Assembly (NCBI GenBank): GCA_937892225.1
Contig: CALAUH010000163.1
Location: 1-18,192 of the forward strand
Source: an uncultured Treponema sp.
GTDB taxonomy: Bacteria; Spirochaetota; Spirochaetia; Treponematales; Treponemataceae
Direction of reading: 5' to 3'
DNA: 18,192 bases
The notes below the pieces were generated by a model, which did no database searches, was not told the origin of the DNA, and worked only from the letters and a program-made list of their open reading frames with translations. Made by a program: the position numbers and the translations under genes. Shown here in pieces: positions 6,111 to 14,012 of this stretch; position 1 is the stretch's first letter; each line of letters begins with the position of its first letter.

Positions 6111-7586
6111 ATGAGTCTTAATTGTAATGAAATTAATTTAATTTTAAAGGAATTAGATCTTTCAGGTGCATTTATTCAAGATATTGTTCAACCAGGATAC
6201 AATACACTTGCTTTTTATACATATAAAGAAGGCTGTCCCAAAACAATACTTATCTGTACAGCACAAAACTCTGTTAGAATTAATGAAACCAGAAAGAAAA
6301 TTACTAAAAATAAAACTCCTCTAAGATTTATGGAATATCTTCGTTCTCATATAAAAGGCTGCAGAATCAACACATGTGAACAGATAAATCTTGACAGAAT
6401 CATTTTAATGTCACTCAGTAAATCAAATGAAATAAACGGTCAAATTATAGAATTTAATTTATATATAAAACTATGGAACAATGCTTCAAATGTAATACTC
6501 TGTAATGAGAAAAACATAATTCTTGAAACAATGTTTAGACGACCAGAAAAAAATGAGTTGAAAGACAATATTTTTATTTTACCTATAAATAAAAATACAA
6601 ACTGTAATGAACAAAAAAATCAATTTCCTATAAGAGAATGGCAAACAAAAAAATTTGATAACTTACAAGACTGTCCCTCTGGTTATTTCACAACTTTCAA
6701 TTCTTTTATTGATTATTGGTATTCAGAATATGCAGAATCCCTAAGTCGTAAATCATTATTAGAAAAAGCTGAAAAATGGTTTAATATCAATTATTCTAAA
6801 AGAAAAACTGCATTAGAAAACCTGATAAACAAATTAAATTCATTTGAAAATGCTGATTTATTAAAACATAAAGGTGATTTAATTTTAGCCAACAGTTATT
6901 TAATAGAAAAAAAATCAAATATTCTTAATTGTATTGATTATGATACAGGTAATAATTGTAAAATTCTTTTAGATCCTAATAAAACACCTCAAGAAAATGC
7001 AGCTGAATACTATAAAAATTATAAAAAAGCCATATCAGGAAAAGAAGAATTAAAACATGATATCGAAATTGCACAAAATCAAATAACAAAATTAGAAAAA
7101 CAATATGATGAAATAAAAAACGAACAGAATCCTGTAAAAATAGAACAATTACTACGAAAAGATTCAACTCCAAAACAACAAATCAAAAAACAACATCCTG
7201 GATTAGATTACCAGATAAATGGATGGCAACTACTTGTCGGAAGAGATTCTAATGAAAATGATGATTTATTAAGACATTATGTTCGTGGCGAAGATTTATG
7301 GTTACACGTCAGAGACTATCCCGGCGGTTATGTTTTTATAAAAGCAAAAAAAAACAAGACTGTCCCCTTAGACATACTGCTAGATGCAGCCAATCTAGCA
7401 GTCTATTATTCAAAAGCAAGAAATAACACAAAAGTTGATTTATATTATACTCACACAAAATATTTACGAAGAGCAAAAAACGCTTCCAAGGGGACAGTCC
7501 TCCCTACTCAAGAAAAAAATTTATGTATAACACCAGATAAAGAACGTTTAAAAAAGTTAGATTTTCTTCATAAAGAAAATGAATAA
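6111..7586 (+). CDS. rqcH: RqcH / NFACT family protein (ribosome quality control)
   Basis: RqcH binds stalled 50S subunits with peptidyl-tRNA and recruits tRNA-Ala to add C-terminal alanine tails; older names are FbpA and fibronectin-binding protein. In 491 residues the order is NFACT-N (about 1-190, with NLDRIIL near residue 103 matching the functional Asp-Arg pair), a lysine/glutamate-rich helical coiled coil (about 225-350), and NFACT-R (about 365-480) with NGWQLLVGRDSNENDDLL and RGEDLWLHVRDYPGGYVFIK. This is shorter than Bacillus RqcH (about 570 residues), mainly in the central part. A fibronectin-binding role is not implied. Two full repeat copies (encoding Thr-Val-Pro and Gly-Thr-Val-Leu-Pro) and two shorter matches lie in frame. 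Confidence 0.85.
   Translation: MSLNCNEINLILKELDLSGAFIQDIVQPGYNTLAFYTYKEGCPKTILICTAQNSVRINETRKKITKNKTPLRFMEYLRSHIKGCRINTCEQINLDRIILMSLSKSNEINGQIIEFNLYIKLWNNASNVILCNEKNIILETMFRRPEKNELKDNIFILPINKNTNCNEQKNQFPIREWQTKKFDNLQDCPSGYFTTFNSFIDYWYSEYAESLSRKSLLEKAEKWFNINYSKRKTALENLINKLNSFENADLLKHKGDLILANSYLIEKKSNILNCIDYDTGNNCKILLDPNKTPQENAAEYYKNYKKAISGKEELKHDIEIAQNQITKLEKQYDEIKNEQNPVKIEQLLRKDSTPKQQIKKQHPGLDYQINGWQLLVGRDSNENDDLLRHYVRGEDLWLHVRDYPGGYVFIKAKKNKTVPLDILLDAANLAVYYSKARNNTKVDLYYTHTKYLRRAKNASKGTVLPTQEKNLCITPDKERLKKLDFLHKENE
7358..7367 (-). repeat. GGGGACAGTC repeat, antisense inside rqcH
   Basis: It encodes Lys416-Thr-Val-Pro419 in the NFACT-R domain. The same DNA word in the same frame encodes Lys-Thr-Val-Pro in the radical SAM gene at 4364. 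Confidence 0.7.
7490..7504 (+). repeat. GGGGACAGTCCTCCC repeat, sense inside rqcH
   Basis: A full 15-base copy is read AAG GGG ACA GTC CTC CCT, Lys460-Gly-Thr-Val-Leu-Pro465, near the C-terminal end of NFACT-R. Confidence 0.8.
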
Positions 7587-7645
7587 TTAAGTTTTCTTTA
7601 ACAACAAATAAATCATTGATTTATACAGGTTTCTAAAATTACAAA

Positions 7646-7688
7646 GACTGTCCCCCCTGTTCCCTAAAACAGTGGGGACAGTCCTCCC
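7646..7688. repeat. REPIN-like inverted pair of repeats
   Basis: Two copies in opposite orientation (GACTGTCCCC at 7646-7655 and GGGGACAGTCCTCCC at 7674-7688) form a perfect 10-bp outer stem. After one C/T mismatch, five more pairs (CTGTT with AACAG) close a 6-base loop, CCCTAA. The hairpin sits between rqcH and the HAD gene, in the 158-base gap. There is no T-run directly after it, so it is not a classical terminator, although it could protect the rqcH mRNA end. Confidence 0.85.
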
Positions 7689-7710
7689 ATACATTTTTTT
7701 TATTTTTATA

Positions 7711-7739
7711 ATGACGAATTTATTTTTTTAGTGTATAAT
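7711..7739 (+). promoter_or_regulatory. Promoter of the HAD/coiled-coil operon
   Basis: ATGACG (7711-7716, four of six matches to the -35 box) lies 17 bases before a perfect TATAAT (7734-7739). The GTG start follows only 5 bases later, implying a leaderless mRNA. Confidence 0.6.
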
Positions 7740-7744
7740 AAATT

Positions 7745-8437
7745 GTGTATTTTAAAAATTTAGGTGAAATAAAAGCTGTTGCTTTTGATATCGACGGAAC
7801 TCTATATCGTGAAAGCAATTTATACATCAGAATTATACCTCATTTCTTAAGGAATCTGATATTTTTCAGTAAATACGGTAAAGCAAGAAAGGAACTTCGC
7901 GAAATAGATTTTTATCAAGATTTTTCTAAAGCCCAGGCTGATATGATGGCTAAAAAATTAAAATGCACTCCGGAACAAGCTGTTCAAAAACTGGATAGTA
8001 TTGTTTATACGGGATTAAAAAAATATTTTCCAAGATTCAATGCTTGTAAAGGAGCTAAAGAACTTATCCAAAGATTAAAATCAAACAACATAAAAATTGC
8101 TGTTCTTTCTGATTTTCCGCCTGAACAAAAAGGAAATATCTGGGGAATCAAAGAATATTGTGATGTTATCCTTGGTTCAGAGGAAATGGGTGCTTTAAAA
8201 CCTTCACCTCATGTTTTTAAAACTCTTGCCACAAAATTGAATACTCCTGCAGAAGAAATACTTTATGTAGGAAACCATCATTTATATGATGTAATCGGTC
8301 CAAAAAAAGCAGGAATGAAAGCTGCATGGATTATAACACCATTTAAAAACTGGCTTGGAAAAAAATCAAAAGAGGCAGATATAACATTCTGTCATTATAT
8401 AGATTTAGAAAAATTTATTTTTGATAATAATAATTAA
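7745..8437 (+). CDS. HAD-superfamily hydrolase (phosphatase-like)
   Basis: The 230-residue protein shows the HAD fold. Motif I is AFDIDGTLY with nucleophile Asp15 and Asp17, motif II is VLSDFP near residue 118, motif III is the Lys in LKPSPHVF near 156, and motif IV is YVGNHHLYDVIGPKKAGM, where the usual GD is GN and the second acidic residue (YD) remains. The helical cap between motifs I and II is of the type seen in phosphoglycolate-phosphatase-like enzymes. The substrate cannot be assigned. The start is GTG at 7745, with a TATAAT box 5 bases before it and no ribosome binding site; no later start keeps motif I. It is followed 20 bases downstream by the coiled-coil gene on the same strand, probably as one transcript. 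Confidence 0.85.
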   Translation: MYFKNLGEIKAVAFDIDGTLYRESNLYIRIIPHFLRNLIFFSKYGKARKELREIDFYQDFSKAQADMMAKKLKCTPEQAVQKLDSIVYTGLKKYFPRFNACKGAKELIQRLKSNNIKIAVLSDFPPEQKGNIWGIKEYCDVILGSEEMGALKPSPHVFKTLATKLNTPAEEILYVGNHHLYDVIGPKKAGMKAAWIITPFKNWLGKKSKEADITFCHYIDLEKFIFDNNN

Positions 8438-8457
8438 TTTGGTGGGGAAAAACTAAA

Positions 8458-11400
8458 GTGGAAGTTATCATTTCAATTATCGTAGCGTCATTGTTTTCAA
8501 TTCTTGTTTCTATCATCCTTCATGAAACAGATAAAAAGAATAATGCAATTGACAAAGTAAAGCGTTATGCAGATAAACGTCAGGAAGATTTAGCTGCATA
8601 TTACAAAAACATCGAAGGCAAATGCAACATGCTTATTACTGAATTTGATTCAAGACAAAGTCAGGCAAACGCTGCAATTAAACTTCTTGCAAAACAATAC
8701 GATGAATTTAATGCAAAAACAACTAACCTTGATCAAAGCATAAAAGCAGTTCAGAATATTGAAGAACAAATTGATGGATACGCAAATGTTCTTACTGAAT
8801 TAAACGATATGACTGATAAGGTAGAAGAAAATCTTACCAGAATACAAAAAGAAAGCGGAATCGTTGATAAATTAACAAACAAACTTAATCAACAGATGCA
8901 GACTGTAGATACTTTAGATAAAAGAATCCCACAGGTATCAGAAAATTTTTCAAAACACAACGAAGAACAGCTTAAAGAAATCGGTACAATTCTTTTAGAT
9001 GAATATAAATCATATGCTAATGGAATTGCTACAGAAATCAAAACAGCACAGGCAGAAGCAGAAGAAGCTCTTGAAAAAATTAAACAGGATATACAAAATG
9101 CATACAATACTGCCGCTCAAAAAGCTGATAACCTTGAAGATACAGCATTCCAGAAACTCAGTGAACAGACTAAACTCCGTTCTGAAAAATATCTCAAAGA
9201 ACTTCATTCTCAGGCAGCTCAAATGGATGCTCAATTAACAAATAAAGTTACAGAAGCATCTAACAGAATTTCTGAAAAATTCAATAAAGATATGGAAGAT
9301 ATTGCATCATCTTACAGTACAAAAGTTCAGGCTTTACATGAAAAATATAATCAGCAGCTTGAAACATTTACAGATAAAAATGATGGTATCATCGCTAAAA
9401 TTGAAGCAAGATTTAATGAAGACTTTAACAGAATCAGTCAGAAATATGATTCACAACTTGAAATTATCACTTCTAAAAATGATAAAGATTTCTCTAATCT
9501 TGATGAAAGATTCAATAAAGATCATCAGCAGTTTGTTGAAAATTACACAAAAGCATTCGATACAGCAATCAAATATACAGACAAAAAGATTAATGAATTC
9601 AACACAACTTTCAATGACCAGCACCAGAAATTACAGGAAGAATTTGATAATGCAATATCATCTTTATCAGCAGCAAGTACTGACCAGATAGAAAATCTTG
9701 AAAACCAGATTAATCAGGAAATTGCACAGTTCGAAGAAGGATATACAACAAAAATCAATTCTCTCAATGTTAATTGTACAAACCAGATTGATATACTCCA
9801 CGAAGAATATAAAAATCAGTTCAATAACATCAATGATGCACATTCTGCAGAAGTTGATAAAATTGAAGGTGAATACGTTTCTAGACTCCAGAATTTCGAA
9901 GATACATGGGGACGTCGCATTACAGATTTGGAATCAGCTTATAGTGAAAAAACAATTAATCTTGAACAGTCACTTAAGAATATCACCGAAAGATATGATT
10001 CTGAAGAAAGCGGATTACAGAATATTTTTGGTGAAAGAATCAGAGAACTTGAAGAAAACTTTAAGAAACGAATCAATGAAGTACGCATGATTCTTGAACA
10101 GAGCGTTAAAGAATGCGAAGACACTTCTAAATTCCTTGAAAAAGATGTTGACGGTAATTCAAAGAGTCTTGAAACAATTCGTCAGGAACTTAATGAACAG
10201 ATCAATACAATACAGGAAAAATATTCTACTATTTATGATAAAGCTATAGAAACTGCAAAACAGAAAGAATCTATGGCAATGGAAGATTATACTGAAAAAG
10301 CAGAATCAAATATTGAAAAATACTGTCAGCGTGTTCAGGAAAAAATTACTAACATGCAGGACACTTTATCAGATACTCTTAAGAGCGTTGCAATCCAAAC
10401 AACTAATTCTGCCCAGGAAACTCAGGAAGCTGTTGATGCATTACATCGTGAATGTAGTGAAGCATCTTCCAGAGTTGCAACTTTCAGACCAGAAATCGAA
10501 GCAAAAATCAGAAGTGTTTCCAAGATTATTGATGATTTCCGTTCAGAAGCAGAAATTAAACTTACAAATATGAATAAGATGATTACAGATTCTGTTAAAC
10601 GTTCTGTTGCAGAAAGTGAAAACAGACACCTTTCTATTCTTGAAGGTATTGATGATCAGCTCAGTTCATATAAGAAAGAAATTGACTATAAAATGTCTCA
10701 GATTGCTCATTCAGGTGAAGATATTGATAATCTTGACAAGAGCATCCGTTCTGCAATGCAGGAAATTGAAAACAGAGTTGCTGAAGAATTTATGGTATTC
10801 GTAAATGAACAGCAAAACAGACATGAAGAATTTACAAAAACAATTTCCCAGGATTCTGAAAATATCGAAATGCGATTAAAAGATATTGATAAATCAATGG
10901 AAGAACTTAAAGCTACTGCAACAGGTAATATGAGTGCAAAATTAAAAGAATTTGAACTTGCCTTTGACAGTAACCTTAAAAATAAAAACATGGAAATTGA
11001 TACAAATATTTCTTCATGGAAAGATGAATTGGATTCTAAACTTTCTGAAATTGCTAATACATTCGAACAGGATAGAAAAGCAATCGAATCTAACTATCTT
11101 TCTGAATTAGAAAATTCAATTTCTTCTATACAGGTTAAAACTTCAGATAATTTCGAACAACTCGAAGTAAACATTAAAGAAACTTCAGACAATCTTGAAA
11201 CTACCCTTTCTGATTTTGCAAAACGCCTTGAAAACTTCAAAGAAGAAACTGATTCTAAGATGAATAAAATCACAGAAAATGCTGAAAAAACTCTTAAAGA
11301 TGAAATTACAACAAATTCATCTTTGGTACAGGCAAACTTATCACGAGTTGAATCAGAGCTTCTTTCTGAAATTAAAGAATTTGAAAACAGTATCAATGAA

Positions 11401-12810
11401 CGAAGAGACGCAGGAACATCTTCTATTGATGCTGCTGTTGCAGACTTCAACAATTGGAAAGAACAAATCAAAAAACAGTTTGAAGAATCTAATGATGTAT
11501 TCAATGATCAGTTAGACGGACTAAAAAATACTACTCAGTCTAAGATTGATGAAGCAGGTCAAAAACTCATGCAGCATATGCAAGAATATGCAGTTAATCT
11601 AAAACAGGAACAGGACAGTCTTACAGAACAGATTAATAAATTACAGAGCCAGACAAATACATCAATTGAAGAATACGAAAATCGTTCACAGCAGATTTTA
11701 AAACAACTTAAAGATATGTATACAGAAATGCTCACTGATACAGAAGAACGTGTAAAAACACAGAATCTTGATTCAGCAAAGAGTATTCAGGAACTTAAAA
11801 ACGAAATACAAGCTGCATCTGAACAAAACAGAGCAAATCAATCTAAATTTGTTCTTAAAATGCAGAATGATTCAAATGAACTTCAAGCAAGAATGGGTGA
11901 ACTCGCAAAAGAAATGCAGACAATGCGTTCTAACATCCAGCTTTACGAAAAAGCAGATGCTATGAAACGCCAGATTGATGACAATATGAAAGCACTTAAC
12001 GATTCATTCGAACGTGTAGAAGATTACAATGATGTTGCAAACAGATTCCATACAGAATATGGTTCTATCTGCAAAATGAATGATGATATTTCACGTCAAA
12101 TTTCTACATTTGAATCACAGAAACAGAAAGTTATGTCTCTTGAACAGAAGTTCTCACAGATGATTGCACTTTCTAACACAATAGATGAAAGAATCCAGTC
12201 TTTACATAACACAACAGATGATGTACAGACAATGGAAGTTGCAATCAGAGATTATCGTGAAAAATTAGATCAGGTTTCTCAGCAATACGAAAGATTAGAA
12301 AAGAAAAATGAAGTTATCAATCGAGTTCTGAAAAATCTTGATACTTCATTTACACATCTTAAAACTCTTGAACAGAGAGTTACAGATTGCGCAAGACTTG
12401 TTACTTCTCTTCCTAAAGAAATCAAAGATGTTCAGACTAATGTTGACCGCTTATTACAAAATGGTCCTAAAATTACTGAAGCATCTTCTAAACTCAATGA
12501 ACTTGATTCCGTTATTAAAGATACTGAAAAACGTATTGATCAATTACAATCATCAAATGCTGGAATTAAGAAAACTGAACTTTCTTTACAGGAACTTAAA
12601 CGAGAAATCAACAATAAATATGATATGCTCCAAAAAATAACACAACAGAATATTAAATCTGGAAATGCTCCAAAAGATAATTCAATTTCACCTTCAGAAA
12701 GAGAAACAATCAGAACTCTTAAACGAGAAGGCTGGACAATTCAGGAATTAGCTTCTAGATTCAAACGAACTACAGTAGAAATAGAACTTTTATTGGATTT
12801 ACCAGAATAA
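8458..12810 (+). CDS. Giant membrane-anchored coiled-coil protein, spirochaete (SpiroCoCo) type, with C-terminal HTH-like domain
   Basis: The 1450-residue protein has one N-terminal membrane helix (residues 3-21, IISIIVASLFSILVSIILH). About 1370 residues follow of almost uninterrupted Glu/Lys/Gln/Asn-rich helix with very few prolines or cysteines. Part of this (about 270-540) shows loose repeats of around 35 residues built on EKFNKD, EARFNEDF, ERFNKDHQ and EEYKNQFN. The last 40 residues (SPSERETIRTLKREGWTIQELASRFKR and EIELLLDL) form a predicted helix-turn-helix. The architecture matches large coiled-coil proteins of spirochaetes, whose roles are thought to be structural (cell shape, filaments, flagellar support). 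The GTG start has GGTGGGG about 11 bases upstream. Codons are more CAG/GAA rich and the gene looks less AT-rich than its neighbours. It holds no GGGGACAG repeat. Confidence 0.85.
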   Translation: MEVIISIIVASLFSILVSIILHETDKKNNAIDKVKRYADKRQEDLAAYYKNIEGKCNMLITEFDSRQSQANAAIKLLAKQYDEFNAKTTNLDQSIKAVQNIEEQIDGYANVLTELNDMTDKVEENLTRIQKESGIVDKLTNKLNQQMQTVDTLDKRIPQVSENFSKHNEEQLKEIGTILLDEYKSYANGIATEIKTAQAEAEEALEKIKQDIQNAYNTAAQKADNLEDTAFQKLSEQTKLRSEKYLKELHSQAAQMDAQLTNKVTEASNRISEKFNKDMEDIASSYSTKVQALHEKYNQQLETFTDKNDGIIAKIEARFNEDFNRISQKYDSQLEIITSKNDKDFSNLDERFNKDHQQFVENYTKAFDTAIKYTDKKINEFNTTFNDQHQKLQEEFDNAISSLSAASTDQIENLENQINQEIAQFEEGYTTKINSLNVNCTNQIDILHEEYKNQFNNINDAHSAEVDKIEGEYVSRLQNFEDTWGRRITDLESAYSEKTINLEQSLKNITERYDSEESGLQNIFGERIRELEENFKKRINEVRMILEQSVKECEDTSKFLEKDVDGNSKSLETIRQELNEQINTIQEKYSTIYDKAIETAKQKESMAMEDYTEKAESNIEKYCQRVQEKITNMQDTLSDTLKSVAIQTTNSAQETQEAVDALHRECSEASSRVATFRPEIEAKIRSVSKIIDDFRSEAEIKLTNMNKMITDSVKRSVAESENRHLSILEGIDDQLSSYKKEIDYKMSQIAHSGEDIDNLDKSIRSAMQEIENRVAEEFMVFVNEQQNRHEEFTKTISQDSENIEMRLKDIDKSMEELKATATGNMSAKLKEFELAFDSNLKNKNMEIDTNISSWKDELDSKLSEIANTFEQDRKAIESNYLSELENSISSIQVKTSDNFEQLEVNIKETSDNLETTLSDFAKRLENFKEETDSKMNKITENAEKTLKDEITTNSSLVQANLSRVESELLSEIKEFENSINERRDAGTSSIDAAVADFNNWKEQIKKQFEESNDVFNDQLDGLKNTTQSKIDEAGQKLMQHMQEYAVNLKQEQDSLTEQINKLQSQTNTSIEEYENRSQQILKQLKDMYTEMLTDTEERVKTQNLDSAKSIQELKNEIQAASEQNRANQSKFVLKMQNDSNELQARMGELAKEMQTMRSNIQLYEKADAMKRQIDDNMKALNDSFERVEDYNDVANRFHTEYGSICKMNDDISRQISTFESQKQKVMSLEQKFSQMIALSNTIDERIQSLHNTTDDVQTMEVAIRDYREKLDQVSQQYERLEKKNEVINRVLKNLDTSFTHLKTLEQRVTDCARLVTSLPKEIKDVQTNVDRLLQNGPKITEASSKLNELDSVIKDTEKRIDQLQSSNAGIKKTELSLQELKREINNKYDMLQKITQQNIKSGNAPKDNSISPSERETIRTLKREGWTIQELASRFKRTTVEIELLLDLPE

Positions 12811-12811
12811 T

Positions 12812-12848
12812 AAAAAAAGGGTTGCCCGTTTTGGACAACCCTTTTTTT
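12812..12848. terminator. Bidirectional intrinsic terminator
   Basis: A perfect 13-bp stem (AAAAAAAGGGTTG and CAACCCTTTTTTT) surrounds an 11-base loop. It begins two bases after the coiled-coil gene stop and overlaps the ispF stop codon, and it has a T-run on each strand, so it ends both convergent transcripts. Confidence 0.93.
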
Positions 12849-13320
12849 ATTTACTTAATAAACAAACACATTCAACTTCAATTGCATCAGAAGTTCCAAT
12901 TGGAAATAAACCTTCACCAGTTTTTGCTTTAACAAAAACCTGTTCACTTTTTATTTGTAAAACCTTTGCAATATTATCTATAACTTTTTCACGATATGGA
13001 ATAAATTTAGGTGCCTGCATTTTTATAACACAATCGATATTTTCAATTTTCCAGCCGTTTTCTTTTACCTTAATCATTACTATTTTTAATAATTCAGCAG
13101 AATCAGCATTTTTCCATTGATTATCTTCCGGCGGGAAAAAAGAACCTATATCACCTAAACCAGAAGCTCCTAAGATTGCATCAGTAATTGCATGAAACAG
13201 AACATCACCGTCAGAATGACCGTCTTCACCTTTTTCAAAAGGTAAAATTATTCCACCTAAAATCAATTGTCTGTTTTGTACTAATTTATGTAAATCAGTT
13301 CCTAATCCTATCTTATACAT
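12847..13320 (-). CDS. ispF: 2-C-methyl-D-erythritol 2,4-cyclodiphosphate synthase
   Basis: IspF closes CDP-methylerythritol 2-phosphate to methylerythritol cyclodiphosphate with release of CMP, in the non-mevalonate isoprenoid pathway. The 157 residues are the normal length for the trimeric enzyme. The zinc ligands are Asp9 and His11 (GLGTDLHKL) and His43 (LFHAITDAILGA), with GHSDGDV at 34-40, FFPPED near 61 and the C-terminal KAKTGEGLFPIG signature. The ATG at 13320 lies inside the end of ispD (13-base overlap), indicating translational coupling. Its stop codon lies in the T-run of the terminator shared with the coiled-coil gene. In many bacteria these two activities are fused; here they remain separate but overlapping. 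Confidence 0.96.
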   Translation of the reverse strand: MYKIGLGTDLHKLVQNRQLILGGIILPFEKGEDGHSDGDVLFHAITDAILGASGLGDIGSFFPPEDNQWKNADSAELLKIVMIKVKENGWKIENIDCVIKMQAPKFIPYREKVIDNIAKVLQIKSEQVFVKAKTGEGLFPIGTSDAIEVECVCLLSK

Positions 13321-14012
13321 TTTTCTAAATCACCTGGATATGTAATTTTTATATTTTTAACATCACCTTGTACAATACTTACTTTACCACTATATTTTGC
13401 GTAAATTTCTGTATCATCTGTATATTCTTTTTTATCTTTATTTGCTTTTATATGTGCTTTATATAATTTCTTAAAATCGAAAGCCTGAGGTGTTTGAACA
13501 CAAACTAAAGATTTTCTTTCTAAATGTTTTATGATTATATTTTTTTTGTTAATCTGCTTAATTGTATCAACAGGAGGAATTCCAGGAGTAACAGCATTAT
13601 TTTTAATAACACCCTCTACTACTTCATTAATTACTTCTGTTGTGACAAAAGGTCTTGCACCATCATGAATTAAAACATAATCAATATTTAATTCTTTTAC
13701 AGAATCTAATGCATTAAATACAGATATCTGTCTTGAATCTCCGCCTTTCACAAAAAGTATATTATCAACTAATTCAGCAGGTATATCATTTAATTTTTCT
13801 TTAAAATCTTGAATAGAATAATTTTCTTTTGGAATAGTTATGATTAATTTTTGAAGTTTAAAATTAGGATTATTAAAATTAAGAAAAGTTTTAACACTTG
13901 AAGATAAAACACTGCCAGTTCCTAACGGTAAAAATTCCTTCTTTTTACCGCCCATTCTAACTGAAGAACCGGCAGCTGTTATTATAACTATAAATGATTT
14001 AGAAGTTTTCAT
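13308..14012 (-). CDS. ispD: 2-C-methyl-D-erythritol 4-phosphate cytidylyltransferase
   Basis: IspD couples methylerythritol phosphate to CTP, two steps before IspF in the same pathway. The 234-residue product has the nucleotide-binding loop TAAGSSVRMGGKKKEFLPL (residues 12-30, with Arg19 and the Lys cluster), IHDGARPFV near 115-123, and PPVDTIK near 146. The start is the last of three consecutive ATGs (14018, 14015, 14012), MKTSKSFIV. The frame stays open further upstream, but those codons only read the Asp-rich tail of carD in another frame. The start lies inside carD, overlapping it by 14 bases, with no clear ribosome binding site, so expression probably depends on ribosomes finishing carD. 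Confidence 0.94.
   Translation of the reverse strand: MKTSKSFIVIITAAGSSVRMGGKKKEFLPLGTGSVLSSSVKTFLNFNNPNFKLQKLIITIPKENYSIQDFKEKLNDIPAELVDNILFVKGGDSRQISVFNALDSVKELNIDYVLIHDGARPFVTTEVINEVVEGVIKNNAVTPGIPPVDTIKQINKKNIIIKHLERKSLVCVQTPQAFDFKKLYKAHIKANKDKKEYTDDTEIYAKYSGKVSIVQGDVKNIKITYPGDLEKCIR

Noticed and set aside
6231..6677. GGCTGTCCC (6231) and GACTGTCCC (6669) in rqcH
   Set aside because: Both lack the fourth C, so they are one base short of the octamer. They may be decayed copies but were not counted.
11611..11620. AGGACAGTC inside the coiled-coil gene
   Set aside because: Only GGACAGTC matches, without the G-run; it falls in ordinary CAG/GAC codons.
8889..12640. Several open frames of 60-136 codons inside the coiled-coil gene on both strands
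   Set aside because: They are out-of-frame readings of a low-complexity, stop-poor gene, with no ribosome binding sites or recognisable products.
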